DNA from: Candidatus Pelagibacter sp. RS39
GTDB taxonomy: Bacteria > Pseudomonadota > Alphaproteobacteria > Pelagibacterales > Pelagibacteraceae
DNA: 64,000 nt
Direction of reading: 5' to 3'
Assembly: GCF_002101315.1 (NCBI RefSeq)
Contig: NZ_CP020777.1
Span: 930,001 to 994,000 of the forward strand
The notes below the pieces were generated by a model, which had not been told where the DNA came from, ran no database searches, and saw only the letters and a list, made by a program, of their open reading frames with translations. Shown in pieces: positions 36,550 through 45,054 of this stretch (position 1 is its first letter; each line of letters opens with the position of its first letter). Both the position numbers and the translations under genes were made by a program.

Positions 36550-37016
36550 AGTTATTATCCTTATGTTTAAATGTTAATTTTGCCGACTCATATCATTAAA
36601 AACTATATTTTTTAAGAAAATATTGATGTTTTTATCAATATAACATATTAAAAATCAATATTGTTGCAATAATACAACAAAAAAAATCTCTAATTTTTAG
36701 CTTTTTTACCAAAAATAAGAAATTTAAAAGATAATAAGATCAAAAATTCATTAATTTATAACCTATAATCCAAGAATTTAGAATAATGTAAGCCAACGTA
36801 CCCGCTAAAATTGTATTAATTATTTTTTAATATTATCAAACAATTGGCAAATGACTTAACAAGTTATTTAGATTGGATTTTGATTTGATGCATCAAGTAA
36901 AATTCCCTAGTAGCGTTTTTGATTTTAAATCAATAATTAATAAAAAATAAGGTTTTAAATAATTAATTTATTGAGAATTAAACAGAAAGATAGTCCTTAA
37001 AAACCGGGAGCTAAAG
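36550..37016. other. 467-base region without a confident gene
   Basis: The longest noncoding stretch in the window, between the divergent outer-membrane protein and DUF2805 genes. It holds repeated inverted motifs: AATATTGAT (36619-36627) can pair with ATCAATAT (36634-36641) or with ATCAATATT (36654-36662), giving two exclusive hairpins in the probable leader of the outer-membrane gene. TTGATGCATCAA (36885-36896) is a perfect palindrome. A 20-codon frame from 36888 to 36950 is too short to trust. I see no tRNA-like fold. A small RNA is possible but not demonstrated. Confidence 0.6.
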
Positions 37017-37035
37017 ATGGCTAAGAAGGACTATC
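36989..37035 (+). promoter_or_regulatory. Long hairpin displaying a ribosome site and ATG, upstream of DUF2805
   Basis: GATAGTCCTT (36989-36998) and AAGGACTATC (37026-37035) are exact inverted copies enclosing a 27-base loop. The loop holds GGGAG (37006-37010), followed after six bases by ATG at 37017. An inner AGC/GCT pairing could bring the two closer. The layout looks like an mRNA leader that presents or hides a translation start, possibly a regulatory RNA for the downstream genes. Confidence 0.55.
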
Positions 37036-37091
37036 AAACTCAATATACCACAATTGAAAGAAAATGCATTATCATTTTTTTTCAAATATAA
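37017..37091 (+). CDS. Possible 24-residue leader peptide before DUF2805
   Basis: The ATG at 37017 has the good GGGAG ribosome site (37006-37010) of the hairpin loop, better than most true genes here. It reads 24 codons: a polar start (MAKKDYQTQY, TTIERK) and a hydrophobic end (CIIIFFQI), then a stop eight bases before the DUF2805 ATG. It may be a leader peptide coupling translation to the next gene, or a free microprotein. Short length leaves doubt. Confidence 0.42.
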   Translation: MAKKDYQTQYTTIERKCIIIFFQI

Positions 37092-37098
37092 GGGATTT

Positions 37099-37395
37099 AT
37101 GAAAAAAAAAGGTCACAGACCTGTCACCAGGGTCAAAAATCCGGAGCCAAATATTGAAGACCCGGATTGGGTCATATGGGCTGCCTGGGCGGATCGTATC
37201 ACTTTCGAAGAAATTGAAAAAAAAACTGGATACAAGGAATCTGATGTTATCAAAATAATGAGAAAGTCAATTAAACCCTCCTCATTTAGATTATGGAGAA
37301 AAAGAGTAAATCAGAAAAGCATTAAACATAGAAAAAAATTTGAGTATTCCAGAAAACTTATTACTAGTAAATTAAAAAAAGGTGACTATCTTTAA
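37099..37395 (+). CDS. DUF2805 (TIGR03643) family protein
   Basis: A 98-residue basic protein. The conserved part PDWVIWAAWADRITFEEIEKKTGYKESDVIKIMRKSIKPSSFRLWRKRV is the DUF2805 hallmark and looks like a helix-turn-helix (ITFEEIEKKTGYKESDVIKIM), so nucleic-acid binding is plausible. The ATG at 37099 is preferred because AGGG lies four bases upstream and the family starts near here; an upstream in-frame extension would overlap the leader peptide. It precedes glutaredoxin by three bases, in one operon. Function is not established. Confidence 0.85.
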   Translation: MKKKGHRPVTRVKNPEPNIEDPDWVIWAAWADRITFEEIEKKTGYKESDVIKIMRKSIKPSSFRLWRKRVNQKSIKHRKKFEYSRKLITSKLKKGDYL

Positions 37396-37398
37396 GTC

Positions 37399-37653
37399 AT
37401 GAAAAATGTCACAATTTATACAGGTCCTTTTTGTAATTATTGCGATGCAGCAAAAAGATTACTAACTCGAAATAATGCTTCCTTTAAAGAAATTAATATT
37501 GCAACAGTTGATGGTGCAATGGATGAGATGATTAAAAAAGCAAACGGAAAAAGAACTATCCCACAAATTTTTTTCAATGACCAACACATTGGTGGTTATG
37601 ATGAAGTTAGAGCTTTAGAGAAAGAAAATAAGTTGCAAGATATGTTAAAATAA
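37399..37653 (+). CDS. grxC: Glutaredoxin 3
   Basis: An 84-residue dithiol glutaredoxin with the active site CNYC (residues 13-16; usually CPYC), the cis-Pro segment RTIPQIFFNDQHIGGYDEV and the expected length. It reduces disulfides and mixed glutathione disulfides using glutathione, whose synthesis genes open this window. Asn for Pro in the active site may shift redox potential. It follows DUF2805 by three bases and converges on msrB. Confidence 0.95.
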   Translation: MKNVTIYTGPFCNYCDAAKRLLTRNNASFKEINIATVDGAMDEMIKKANGKRTIPQIFFNDQHIGGYDEVRALEKENKLQDMLK

Positions 37654-37656
37654 ATC

Positions 37657-38025
37657 TTATTTGCTTTTAAAAATCAAACAAATACCATTATTACAATATC
37701 TTTTACCAGTAGGTTGTGGTCCATCATCAAAAACATGGCCATGATGAGCTTTACAATTTTTGCAATGATACTCTGTACGTGCATAACCTAATAAATGATC
37801 TGTTTTTGTTTCAAATACATCTGGAAGTGACTCGAAAAACGATGGCCAACCTGAACCACTTTCATATTTAGTTTTAGAGTCGAATAGCTTTACGCCACAG
37901 TTTGCACAATGATAGCTTCCTTCACGTTTTTCGTTATTCAATTCACTAGAACCAGGCGGTTCAGTTCCTTCTTCAAACATAACTAGTTTTTGTTCTGCAC
38001 TTAAATTTGAATTTTTTTTATTCAT
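37657..38025 (-). CDS. msrB: Peptide-methionine (R)-S-oxide reductase
   Basis: A 122-residue MsrB that repairs methionine-R-sulfoxide. Two Zn-binding Cys pairs (CANCGVKLF, CKNCKAHHGHVF), GSGWPSFFE and HLLGYARTEYHC are present. The nucleophile lies in GKRYCNNGICLIFK, a variant of the usual RYCINSASLKF. No signal peptide, so cytosolic, in contrast to the exported MsrA here. It is the last gene of the long minus-strand block, four bases after the deacetylase gene. Confidence 0.94.
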   Translation of the reverse strand: MNKKNSNLSAEQKLVMFEEGTEPPGSSELNNEKREGSYHCANCGVKLFDSKTKYESGSGWPSFFESLPDVFETKTDHLLGYARTEYHCKNCKAHHGHVFDDGPQPTGKRYCNNGICLIFKSK

Positions 38026-38029
38026 ACAA

Positions 38030-38923
38030 TTAAACTAATCTAGCACATGATTGATGTAAATAAGAATGTAATTCAACAAGTTTTTTAGAATCTTTATTGT
38101 AACCACCACCTAAAACACCACAAAGAGGAATTCCTTTTGAAAAAAAATTTTCTGTAACAATTTCATCTCTTTCTTGAATACCCTCATCAGAAACTTTTAA
38201 TTTTCCAAGTCTATCATTGAAATGAATATCAACCCCAGCAATATAAAATACAAAATCAAAGTTTTCTTGATTTAGTTGATTTAAATAAAATTTGAGAATT
38301 TTTAAATATTCTTTATCTTCTAAATCATCTTCTAATTCTACATCACAGTCACTGATAGATTTTTTTGCAGGATAATTTGATTTAGAGTGCATACTAAAAG
38401 TAAAAACATTTCTATTATCTTTAAAAATATCTGAATTACCATTCCCTTGGTGAACATCTAAATCTACAATCAAGATTTTTCCAGCTAATCCTCTGTCTAA
38501 TAAATAATGAGATGCAACTGCTACATCGTTAAAAACACAATAACCAGCACCACCATTGTAATTTGCATGATGACTACCGCCAGCAGTATTACAAGCTACA
38601 CCATAATTAATTGCTAATTTAGAAGCCAGTACGGTGCCACCAGTAGCGATAAAAGATCTTTTCACTACACTATCAACCAATGGAAAACCTATTTTTTTGA
38701 CACCGATTTCATCGAGAGTTTTATTTTTAATATTACTAATATATTCCTCCGAATGGGCTTTTTTTAAAGTCTCTACTGAACACGGATACGGTTTGTGAAA
38801 TTTTTTTACTATCTTCTCTTTAATTAGATAATCTGCAAGATCACCAAATTTATTTATTGGAAATTTATGATCGTCACCAATTTTCGCAAAATAATCTTTA
38901 TGATTAACGACTGGTAAATCCAT
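38030..38923 (-). CDS. Histone-deacetylase/acetoin-utilisation family amidohydrolase
   Basis: A 297-residue zinc amidohydrolase of the arginase/deacetylase fold. The catalytic pair GGSHHANYNGGAGYCVFND (about 117-135), the Zn-binding DLDVHQGNG (about 153-161), AGVDIHFNDRLGKLKVS and LGGGYNKD are all intact, so it should be active. Bacterial members deacetylate acetylated polyamines or other N-acyl amines. Its start overlaps the dehydrogenase stop by one base. The D-amino-acid and hydroxyacid enzymes next to it suggest catabolism of an N-acylated amino compound, which is inference. Confidence 0.9.
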   Translation of the reverse strand: MDLPVVNHKDYFAKIGDDHKFPINKFGDLADYLIKEKIVKKFHKPYPCSVETLKKAHSEEYISNIKNKTLDEIGVKKIGFPLVDSVVKRSFIATGGTVLASKLAINYGVACNTAGGSHHANYNGGAGYCVFNDVAVASHYLLDRGLAGKILIVDLDVHQGNGNSDIFKDNRNVFTFSMHSKSNYPAKKSISDCDVELEDDLEDKEYLKILKFYLNQLNQENFDFVFYIAGVDIHFNDRLGKLKVSDEGIQERDEIVTENFFSKGIPLCGVLGGGYNKDSKKLVELHSYLHQSCARLV

Positions 38924-39876
38924 TATTTTTCAATAATACGTATTGGTTTACCGTTTACACAAGCCTCGAGAGACTCAATCATTTGACTATAAAAAATTTG
39001 ATAATTTTCAGCGGTCACATATCCAATATGAGGAGTAAGTAATGCGTTAGGTAAAAATCTTAATTTGTTATTCTCTGGCAATGGCTCTTTTTCAAAAACA
39101 TCCAAACCTGCACCAGCAATTTCATTAGTTGATAAAGCAATTATTAAATCATCCTCATTTACAATGGGGCCCCTAGAAGTGTTTATTAAGTAGGATGTTT
39201 TTTTCATTTTGTCGAATTCCTTCAATGTAATACAATTTTTATACCTTTCTCCTCCTTGAACATGAATTGATAGAAAATCCGAATTTTTAATCAAATCTTC
39301 TTTAGTGCACGGAAGAACATTTAATTCTTTACAGGTGTTTAAGTTTAAATTTTCACTCCACGCCATTACTTGCATACCAAACGCTTGACCAATTTTTGCA
39401 ACTTGTGATCCCACTCTACCTAATCCAATTAATCCTAATATTTTTCCTTTAAGCTCAACTCCAATAGTAGTCTGCCAATAACCTTGATACATATTATCAA
39501 TTTCCTCTTTTAAATTTCTTGCTAATCCCAATATCAATGACCAAGTCAATTCTGGAGTAGGGTTGATATTCATATCTGTACCACTCACAATAATTTTTCT
39601 TTTCTTAGCTGACTCAAGATCGATAGATCTATTTCTCAATCCAGTTGTAATAATAAATTTTAAATTCATCAAATTATCTATTAAATTTTTTGTAATTGGC
39701 GTTCTTTCCCGCATTATTAGCAATGCTTCAAAATCAGATAATTGATCTATTGCATCTGCCTCATCACTAAACGGTTCGCTAAAAATTTTAATTTCATATT
39801 TTCCCGATAATTTTTCTATATCAACAAACTGTTGAGAAACATTTTGATAATCGTCCAAGATAGCTACTTTAAGCAT
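38923..39876 (-). CDS. D-2-hydroxyacid dehydrogenase family protein
   Basis: A 317-residue NAD-dependent dehydrogenase with the Rossmann motif GLIGLGRVGSQVAKIG near 148-163, the catalytic Arg in INTSRGPIVNEDDL, the Glu in AGLDVFEKEPLPENN and the His in LLTPHIGYVT. It interconverts 2-oxo and D-2-hydroxy acids; it resembles the SerA-like group, but the short length excludes a regulatory domain. It overlaps the permease by eight bases and the deacetylase gene by one. Confidence 0.88.
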   Translation of the reverse strand: MLKVAILDDYQNVSQQFVDIEKLSGKYEIKIFSEPFSDEADAIDQLSDFEALLIMRERTPITKNLIDNLMNLKFIITTGLRNRSIDLESAKKRKIIVSGTDMNINPTPELTWSLILGLARNLKEEIDNMYQGYWQTTIGVELKGKILGLIGLGRVGSQVAKIGQAFGMQVMAWSENLNLNTCKELNVLPCTKEDLIKNSDFLSIHVQGGERYKNCITLKEFDKMKKTSYLINTSRGPIVNEDDLIIALSTNEIAGAGLDVFEKEPLPENNKLRFLPNALLTPHIGYVTAENYQIFYSQMIESLEACVNGKPIRIIEK

Positions 39877-40762
39877 TTTTAATTTCCTTATTTGATAAAA
39901 ATAAACCTAATATAATTAAAATGGCGCCAATCAAGTGAAAAAATCTAAATTGTTCATTATAAAAAAGTATTGCCATTATTGTGCTAAACAACGGAATTAA
40001 AGATAAGAAAATACCTGCTCTATTTGCCCCAATGATAGAAACAGCACCTGCCCAACAGTAGTAAGATCCTATGCTTGGAAAGAGAGCTAGAAATATCAAG
40101 GTATAAATTATATTTATATCAAACGTAATTAATTCGCCATTTGAGTACTCATATAAAAATTGTGGAAACACACTAATTAAACCGAATGTACAAATTATGT
40201 GAACCAAAGTTAATAATGGAAGAGTAAACTTTTTTTTCTTTAAGAGGGTTGAATAAACCCCCCAAGTAATGACACCTCCTATCATTATCAAGTCTCCTTT
40301 GTTAAAATTTAATGAGAGTAAAATATCTAGTTTGAGTCTTGTAATAATTGCTAAAATTCCACACACTGAAATAATAAGACCCAGAATTTGAAATTTATTT
40401 GTTTTTTCAACTTTAAATAAAAAACAAAGTAAAATTATTATAGCTGGGATAGCAGTATTAAAAAGAGATGCGTTAATGACTTGAGTATAAATTAAAGATA
40501 AATAAGTAAAAGAGTTAAATAAACCAACACTTGTAAAACCCAAAAAGAATAATAAAGGTAAATTATTTAAAATCGTGTCTTTATATTTTATTATTTCCTT
40601 GTAGGTGAAAGGCAACAATATAATCCAAACAAGTGACCAGCGATAAAAAACTAAAGATAAAGGAGGTATTTCAACTAAAAAAGCATACTTGCCAACCATA
40701 AAATTGCCAGCCCAGAATAAGGTAGCGCATACCAGCATTATATATGCTTTGGTATTTTGCAT
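39869..40762 (-). CDS. DMT-superfamily (EamA) permease in the dadA operon
   Basis: A 297-residue inner-membrane permease with ten hydrophobic segments and two EamA repeats; ATLFWAGNFMVGKYAFLVEIPP is the classic first-helix region and GGVITWGVYSTLLKKK the second-repeat start. It begins four bases after dadA and overlaps the dehydrogenase gene by eight bases. Its place between a D-amino-acid dehydrogenase and a hydroxyacid dehydrogenase suggests it moves one of their substrates. Confidence 0.86.
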   Translation of the reverse strand: MQNTKAYIMLVCATLFWAGNFMVGKYAFLVEIPPLSLVFYRWSLVWIILLPFTYKEIIKYKDTILNNLPLLFFLGFTSVGLFNSFTYLSLIYTQVINASLFNTAIPAIIILLCFLFKVEKTNKFQILGLIISVCGILAIITRLKLDILLSLNFNKGDLIMIGGVITWGVYSTLLKKKKFTLPLLTLVHIICTFGLISVFPQFLYEYSNGELITFDINIIYTLIFLALFPSIGSYYCWAGAVSIIGANRAGIFLSLIPLFSTIMAILFYNEQFRFFHLIGAILIILGLFLSNKEIKNA

Positions 40763-40766
40763 TTTA

Positions 40767-42005
40767 CTAATTAAATCTTGTTGAGCTATAAGGGGCTAAA
40801 TTTAAATTTGTGTTTTCTTTAGCTATCATTCCAGAAACAATCTTTCCAGATATTGGTCCTAATGTCCATCCTAAATGATGATGACCAAAACAATAAAATA
40901 CATTTTTATGATTTTTTGAGGGACCCATAACTGGCAAAAAATCTGGCAAAGTTGGTCTAAATCCTAACCATTCATCTTCATGTTCTGGCAAATCTCCCAA
41001 CATATATTTTGCATTGTTAATCAAATTTTTAATACGAGATTTTGAAAGAGGATTTTTTAATCCTCCAAACTCTACTGTACCTACAACTCTTAACCCTTGT
41101 TCCATTGGAGTGATTCCAAACCCTCGATTTGAAAAAATAACTGGTCTTTGTAAAAGATGATCACAGTTCTTAAAATGAACATGGTAACCACGCTCAGTAT
41201 CTAAAGGTATTTTTTCATCTAAATTATCAGTTAATTTTTTTGAAAAGGCCCCACAGGCTACCACGACTCTATCAAACAAATATTTTTCTGACTCGGTCTT
41301 TAATATTGGTTGTTCGTCCTGGAAATCTATGCTTTTTACATCCAATCTTTTAAATTCCCCACCTTTTTTGCGAAACAAATCGAAAAACTTTAACAGAATT
41401 TTTTTTGGATTTCTTGCATGTCTCGCATAGGGATAATAAACACCAGCATGATAAAAAGGTTTTATATTTGGTTCAAGATCATGAATTTCTTTTTTATTTA
41501 CAAGCTGTTGCTGAACTCCTAATTCCTTTCTAACATTAATCTCTAATTCTCTACTTTTTAAATCTTTATCATTCCAAATATATAAAATACCTTTGTTTTC
41601 AACTAAACCTTCGATATCGACTTCATCAAATAATTCATCATAAGCGGGTAGCGCTAAATCTAAAATTTGATGCATATTTTTGGCCGTGTGCATCATTTTA
41701 TTTTTTGATGTGTTCATTATAAATTTCATAAACCAAGGGATCATTTTTGGAACATAGTTCCATTTAAGAGCAAGAGGTCCTGTTGAGCTCATTAGCATTG
41801 CAGGAACGTCCAATAAAATATCAGTTCTATTTAAAGATAGTGATGCATAGGGAGAAAAATGACCAGCATTTCCATATGATGCTGCTGGACTCCCTGGATT
41901 TTCTCTATCAAAAATAGTTACCTCAAAACCTTTTTTTTGAAGAAATAAAGCGTTAGAAATTCCCTGGATACCAGCTCCAACTATACCTACCTTAAGTTTA
42001 TTCAT
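40767..42005 (-). CDS. D-amino-acid dehydrogenase-like FAD oxidoreductase
   Basis: A 412-residue DadA-type flavoprotein of the DAO family: KVGIVGAGIQGISNALFLQKKGFEVTIFDRENPG at the N-terminus, SYGNAGHFSPYA and the C-terminal DFLPVMGPSKNHKNVFYCFGHHHLGWTLGPISGKIV. Length matches DadA (about 410-430). It would oxidise a D-amino acid (or hydroxyproline epimer) to the 2-oxo acid and pass electrons to the quinone pool. It heads the dadA-permease-dehydrogenase-deacetylase-msrB series and is preceded by a 50-base gap after rodA. Confidence 0.87.
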   Translation of the reverse strand: MNKLKVGIVGAGIQGISNALFLQKKGFEVTIFDRENPGSPAASYGNAGHFSPYASLSLNRTDILLDVPAMLMSSTGPLALKWNYVPKMIPWFMKFIMNTSKNKMMHTAKNMHQILDLALPAYDELFDEVDIEGLVENKGILYIWNDKDLKSRELEINVRKELGVQQQLVNKKEIHDLEPNIKPFYHAGVYYPYARHARNPKKILLKFFDLFRKKGGEFKRLDVKSIDFQDEQPILKTESEKYLFDRVVVACGAFSKKLTDNLDEKIPLDTERGYHVHFKNCDHLLQRPVIFSNRGFGITPMEQGLRVVGTVEFGGLKNPLSKSRIKNLINNAKYMLGDLPEHEDEWLGFRPTLPDFLPVMGPSKNHKNVFYCFGHHHLGWTLGPISGKIVSGMIAKENTNLNLAPYSSTRFN

Positions 42006-42055
42006 CCAAAGACTATATAATGAAATATTACTTAAGATTAAGCGACAAATTATAC

Positions 42056-43180
42056 TTATGCAATGGATTGTTGACTATGAGTTTTGGCACTCATAACAAT
42101 TCCAAATCCTATCATGGTAGCTAACATTGATGAACCACCATATGACATGATCGGTAAGGGGGAGCCTACAATAGGAAGTAAACCTAGAACCATGCTCATG
42201 TTTATTACGATATATATAAAAATTGATGTTCCGAAACTGTAGCAAAATAATTTTGCAAAATAGCTTCTAGATAGAGCCCCTATTCTTATAACTCGGTAAA
42301 TTATAATACTATAAATTAAAAGTAACAAAACTGATCCTATAAAACCAAATTCTTCTGAATATAACGTAAATATAAAATCAGTATGTTTTTCAGGAAGAAA
42401 TTCTAAATAACTTTGCGTTCCTTTCAAAAAACCTTTACCCATAATGCCTCCTGATCCAACAGCTATCTTGGATTGAATAATCTGATAGCCCGCACCTAAC
42501 GGATCTCTGTCTGGATTAAGAAAAGTTAATACCCTGAGTTTTTGATAAGGTTTTAAAAAAGAAATAATAATTGGTAATGAAATAATTGATACCAAACAAG
42601 AATAAAAAAAATATTTTTGATTTAATCCTGCAAACCATAATACGACAATTCCACTTATCGCAATAAGTAATGATGTGCCCAAATCAGGTTGAATAATTAC
42701 CAAACTCATTGGAACAAAAATAATAATTAATGAAAAACAAATTGCATAAAAAGAATTTACATGTTGTGTCTTCATTCTATGAAAATATTTTGCTAAACAT
42801 AAAATAATAAAAATTTTCATCAGTTCAGATGGTTGAAGATTTAAAAAATATAGGTCAATCCACCTTTTGGACCCTGATGCAGTAATACCAAAATTTACTG
42901 TCCAAATTAACATTCCTAAAATAATCGCATAAGATAAATAGCCAAGAGAGAACCAAAATTTTATATTAATAAATGAAATTACAATCATCATCGAGAAGAA
43001 AACAATAAATTTAATAAAGTGACTTCTTGTATGAAATAATACTTCACCTCCATCAGTAGAATACATTGTTGCAAGACTTATAAAACCAAGGATCAAAAGA
43101 CACGATAGAAGCACATAGTCTAAGCTTCCAAATTTTTGAAAAAAATTATTTTTATTATCAAATCTAGTATGCTGGTACAT
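42056..43180 (-). CDS. rodA: Rod-shape determining peptidoglycan glycosyltransferase RodA
   Basis: A 374-residue SEDS-family membrane protein with ten helices, polymerising peptidoglycan glycan strands during elongation. Diagnostic are FGSLDYVLLSCLLILGF, NLQPSELMKIFIILCLA, IIQPDLGTSLLIA, GAGYQIIQSKIAVGSGGIMGKGFLKGTQSYLEFLPEKHTDFIF and PLPIMSYGGSS. It overlaps mrdA by one base, the usual pairing with its transpeptidase partner. It ends the mreB-mreC-mreD-mrdA-rodA set. Confidence 0.96.
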   Translation of the reverse strand: MYQHTRFDNKNNFFQKFGSLDYVLLSCLLILGFISLATMYSTDGGEVLFHTRSHFIKFIVFFSMMIVISFINIKFWFSLGYLSYAIILGMLIWTVNFGITASGSKRWIDLYFLNLQPSELMKIFIILCLAKYFHRMKTQHVNSFYAICFSLIIIFVPMSLVIIQPDLGTSLLIAISGIVVLWFAGLNQKYFFYSCLVSIISLPIIISFLKPYQKLRVLTFLNPDRDPLGAGYQIIQSKIAVGSGGIMGKGFLKGTQSYLEFLPEKHTDFIFTLYSEEFGFIGSVLLLLIYSIIIYRVIRIGALSRSYFAKLFCYSFGTSIFIYIVINMSMVLGLLPIVGSPLPIMSYGGSSMLATMIGFGIVMSAKTHSQQSIA

Positions 43181-45054
43181 TAGATATCCAAATATTTTTT
43201 ATTGTCGAAATTTTTCCTAATTTCATGTCTATCAACAATCATTTTAAATAATTCTTTTGCTAATGGAGCTGCTACAGTTCCTCCAGAACCACCATGCTCT
43301 ATAATTATACTCAGTGCATATCTTGGATTTTTGTAAGGTCCAAAAGCTATAAATAGGGCATGATCTCTTTCCTCATAAGGAATTTGAAATGTTTTAAGAT
43401 CTAACTCACGATCTCTTTCAGTTATTTTCTTAACCTGTGAAGTTCCAGTTTTTCCAGCAAATTGATATTTAGAATCATTTAATCGAGATCTGTAAGAAGT
43501 TCCCCTTGGTTCATTTGTTGAACTAAACATAGCATCTTGAACAATTTTGATATTTCGAGAATTTTTATATAATGGCGTAAACTTATCTTCATATTGACTT
43601 TCATCATTTGCTACTATTCTAGGATAAATTTTATATCCACCATTAGCTATTTGTGCAGTCATTAAGCATAATTGTATTGGCGTTGTTTGAATAAATCCTT
43701 GACCAATACCTGTAATAATTGTTTCACCAAGTACCCAATTTCTTCCCAATGCATTTTTTTTCCATTCTGTATTAGGTACTAAACCTTTCTTCTCATTATC
43801 GAATATATCTTTAAAAACTTTCTGCCCTAATCCAAATTTTTTTGCAGTGACACTTAATCTATCCACACCTAAACGCCTTGCAACTTCATAAAAATATGTA
43901 TCGCAAGATTGTTTCATCGCCTCTCTCAAATTTACAAATCCGTGTCCCTCCTTTTTCCAGCAATGATAAGTTTGCCCATACAGTTCCAAAGGATTTTTGT
44001 GTCCTTTACATTGGACTGTAAAATCTTTTCCGATTACCTCGTTTTCCAAGGCTGACAAGGCAACTATAGGTTTTATAGTTGACCCTGGAGAATAGTTTCC
44101 AGATAATGATTTATTAACTAATGGTTTCATTGGATTATTTCTTATCAGTTGCCACTCATCTTGGCTTATTCCGAAAACAAAAGAATTAGGGTCAAAAGAT
44201 GGAGAAGAATGCATAGCAATTATTGCACCTGTGTAAATATCCATCACACAAATAGATCCTGCTTTTTCTTTTAATAATTCATTAGCTAGTTCTTGAATTT
44301 TTGTATCAATTGTAAGTTTGATTGTTTCGCCCTTGTCTCCTTTTTGGAATGCCAGTTGACTAATCCTTCTACCATAGGCATTAACTTCATATCGCTCCAC
44401 AGAATTTGATCCAATTAATCTTTTTTCGAATGATCTTTCCAGACCTGTCTTTCCAACTTTTAAACCAGGTACAAATTTTTCTTTAATATTTTCATTTGTT
44501 AAAATATCATTTTCGTTTGCCTGACTAACATAACCCAAAACATGAGTAAAATTTTCTTTATAAGGATAATCTCTAGATATTGAAATTACTGGTTTAACTC
44601 CATTAAGATCATACAAGTGATTATTTATTTTTGAAAATTTTTCCCAATTTAAATTATCTGCAACAATTAGTGTTTCCCAGGGCTTAATTTCATTCTTCTT
44701 TTTTAAAATTTTTTTAAATTGTTTTTCACTTAAATCTAATAATTCTTTAACTCGATAAATTACATATCTAAAATCTTCTACTTCTTCTGGTATAATATGG
44801 AGTTGATAGGCCTCAAAGTTCCCAGCAATAGTGTTTCCAAAATAATCCTCAAAATCTCCTCTTATGGGAGGTAATTTCCATTCTCGAATTCTATTTTTAT
44901 CAGAAAGTGTTAAATATTTTTTGTTCTCCTTAACTTGTAAAAAGAATAATCTACTAACTATACCACCTAGAATTATAATCTTAGCTGTCGCAAGAATAAA
45001 CATTCTACGATTTAGTGAATTTAATTTAGTTGCACTGTCACTTATATTAATCAT
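43180..45054 (-). CDS. mrdA: Penicillin-binding protein 2, elongasome transpeptidase
   Basis: A 624-residue class B PBP with one N-terminal membrane anchor (FILATAKIIILGGIVSRLFFLQ), a dimerisation domain (RIREWKLPPIRGDFED), and a transpeptidase domain with the active serine in YSPGSTIKPI (Ser325), SCD in MKQSCDTYFY and KTG in FAGKTGTSQVK. A HGGSGGTVAAPLAKELF end is typical of PBP2. It cross-links peptidoglycan with RodA. It overlaps mreD by eight bases and rodA by one. Confidence 0.96.
   Translation of the reverse strand: MINISDSATKLNSLNRRMFILATAKIIILGGIVSRLFFLQVKENKKYLTLSDKNRIREWKLPPIRGDFEDYFGNTIAGNFEAYQLHIIPEEVEDFRYVIYRVKELLDLSEKQFKKILKKKNEIKPWETLIVADNLNWEKFSKINNHLYDLNGVKPVISISRDYPYKENFTHVLGYVSQANENDILTNENIKEKFVPGLKVGKTGLERSFEKRLIGSNSVERYEVNAYGRRISQLAFQKGDKGETIKLTIDTKIQELANELLKEKAGSICVMDIYTGAIIAMHSSPSFDPNSFVFGISQDEWQLIRNNPMKPLVNKSLSGNYSPGSTIKPIVALSALENEVIGKDFTVQCKGHKNPLELYGQTYHCWKKEGHGFVNLREAMKQSCDTYFYEVARRLGVDRLSVTAKKFGLGQKVFKDIFDNEKKGLVPNTEWKKNALGRNWVLGETIITGIGQGFIQTTPIQLCLMTAQIANGGYKIYPRIVANDESQYEDKFTPLYKNSRNIKIVQDAMFSSTNEPRGTSYRSRLNDSKYQFAGKTGTSQVKKITERDRELDLKTFQIPYEERDHALFIAFGPYKNPRYALSIIIEHGGSGGTVAAPLAKELFKMIVDRHEIRKNFDNKKYLDI

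Noticed and set aside
36888-36950. A 20-codon frame in the noncoding region before DUF2805
   Set aside because: No ribosome site and too short; its ATG falls inside a palindrome, which is a simpler explanation. Mentioned only as part of the region.
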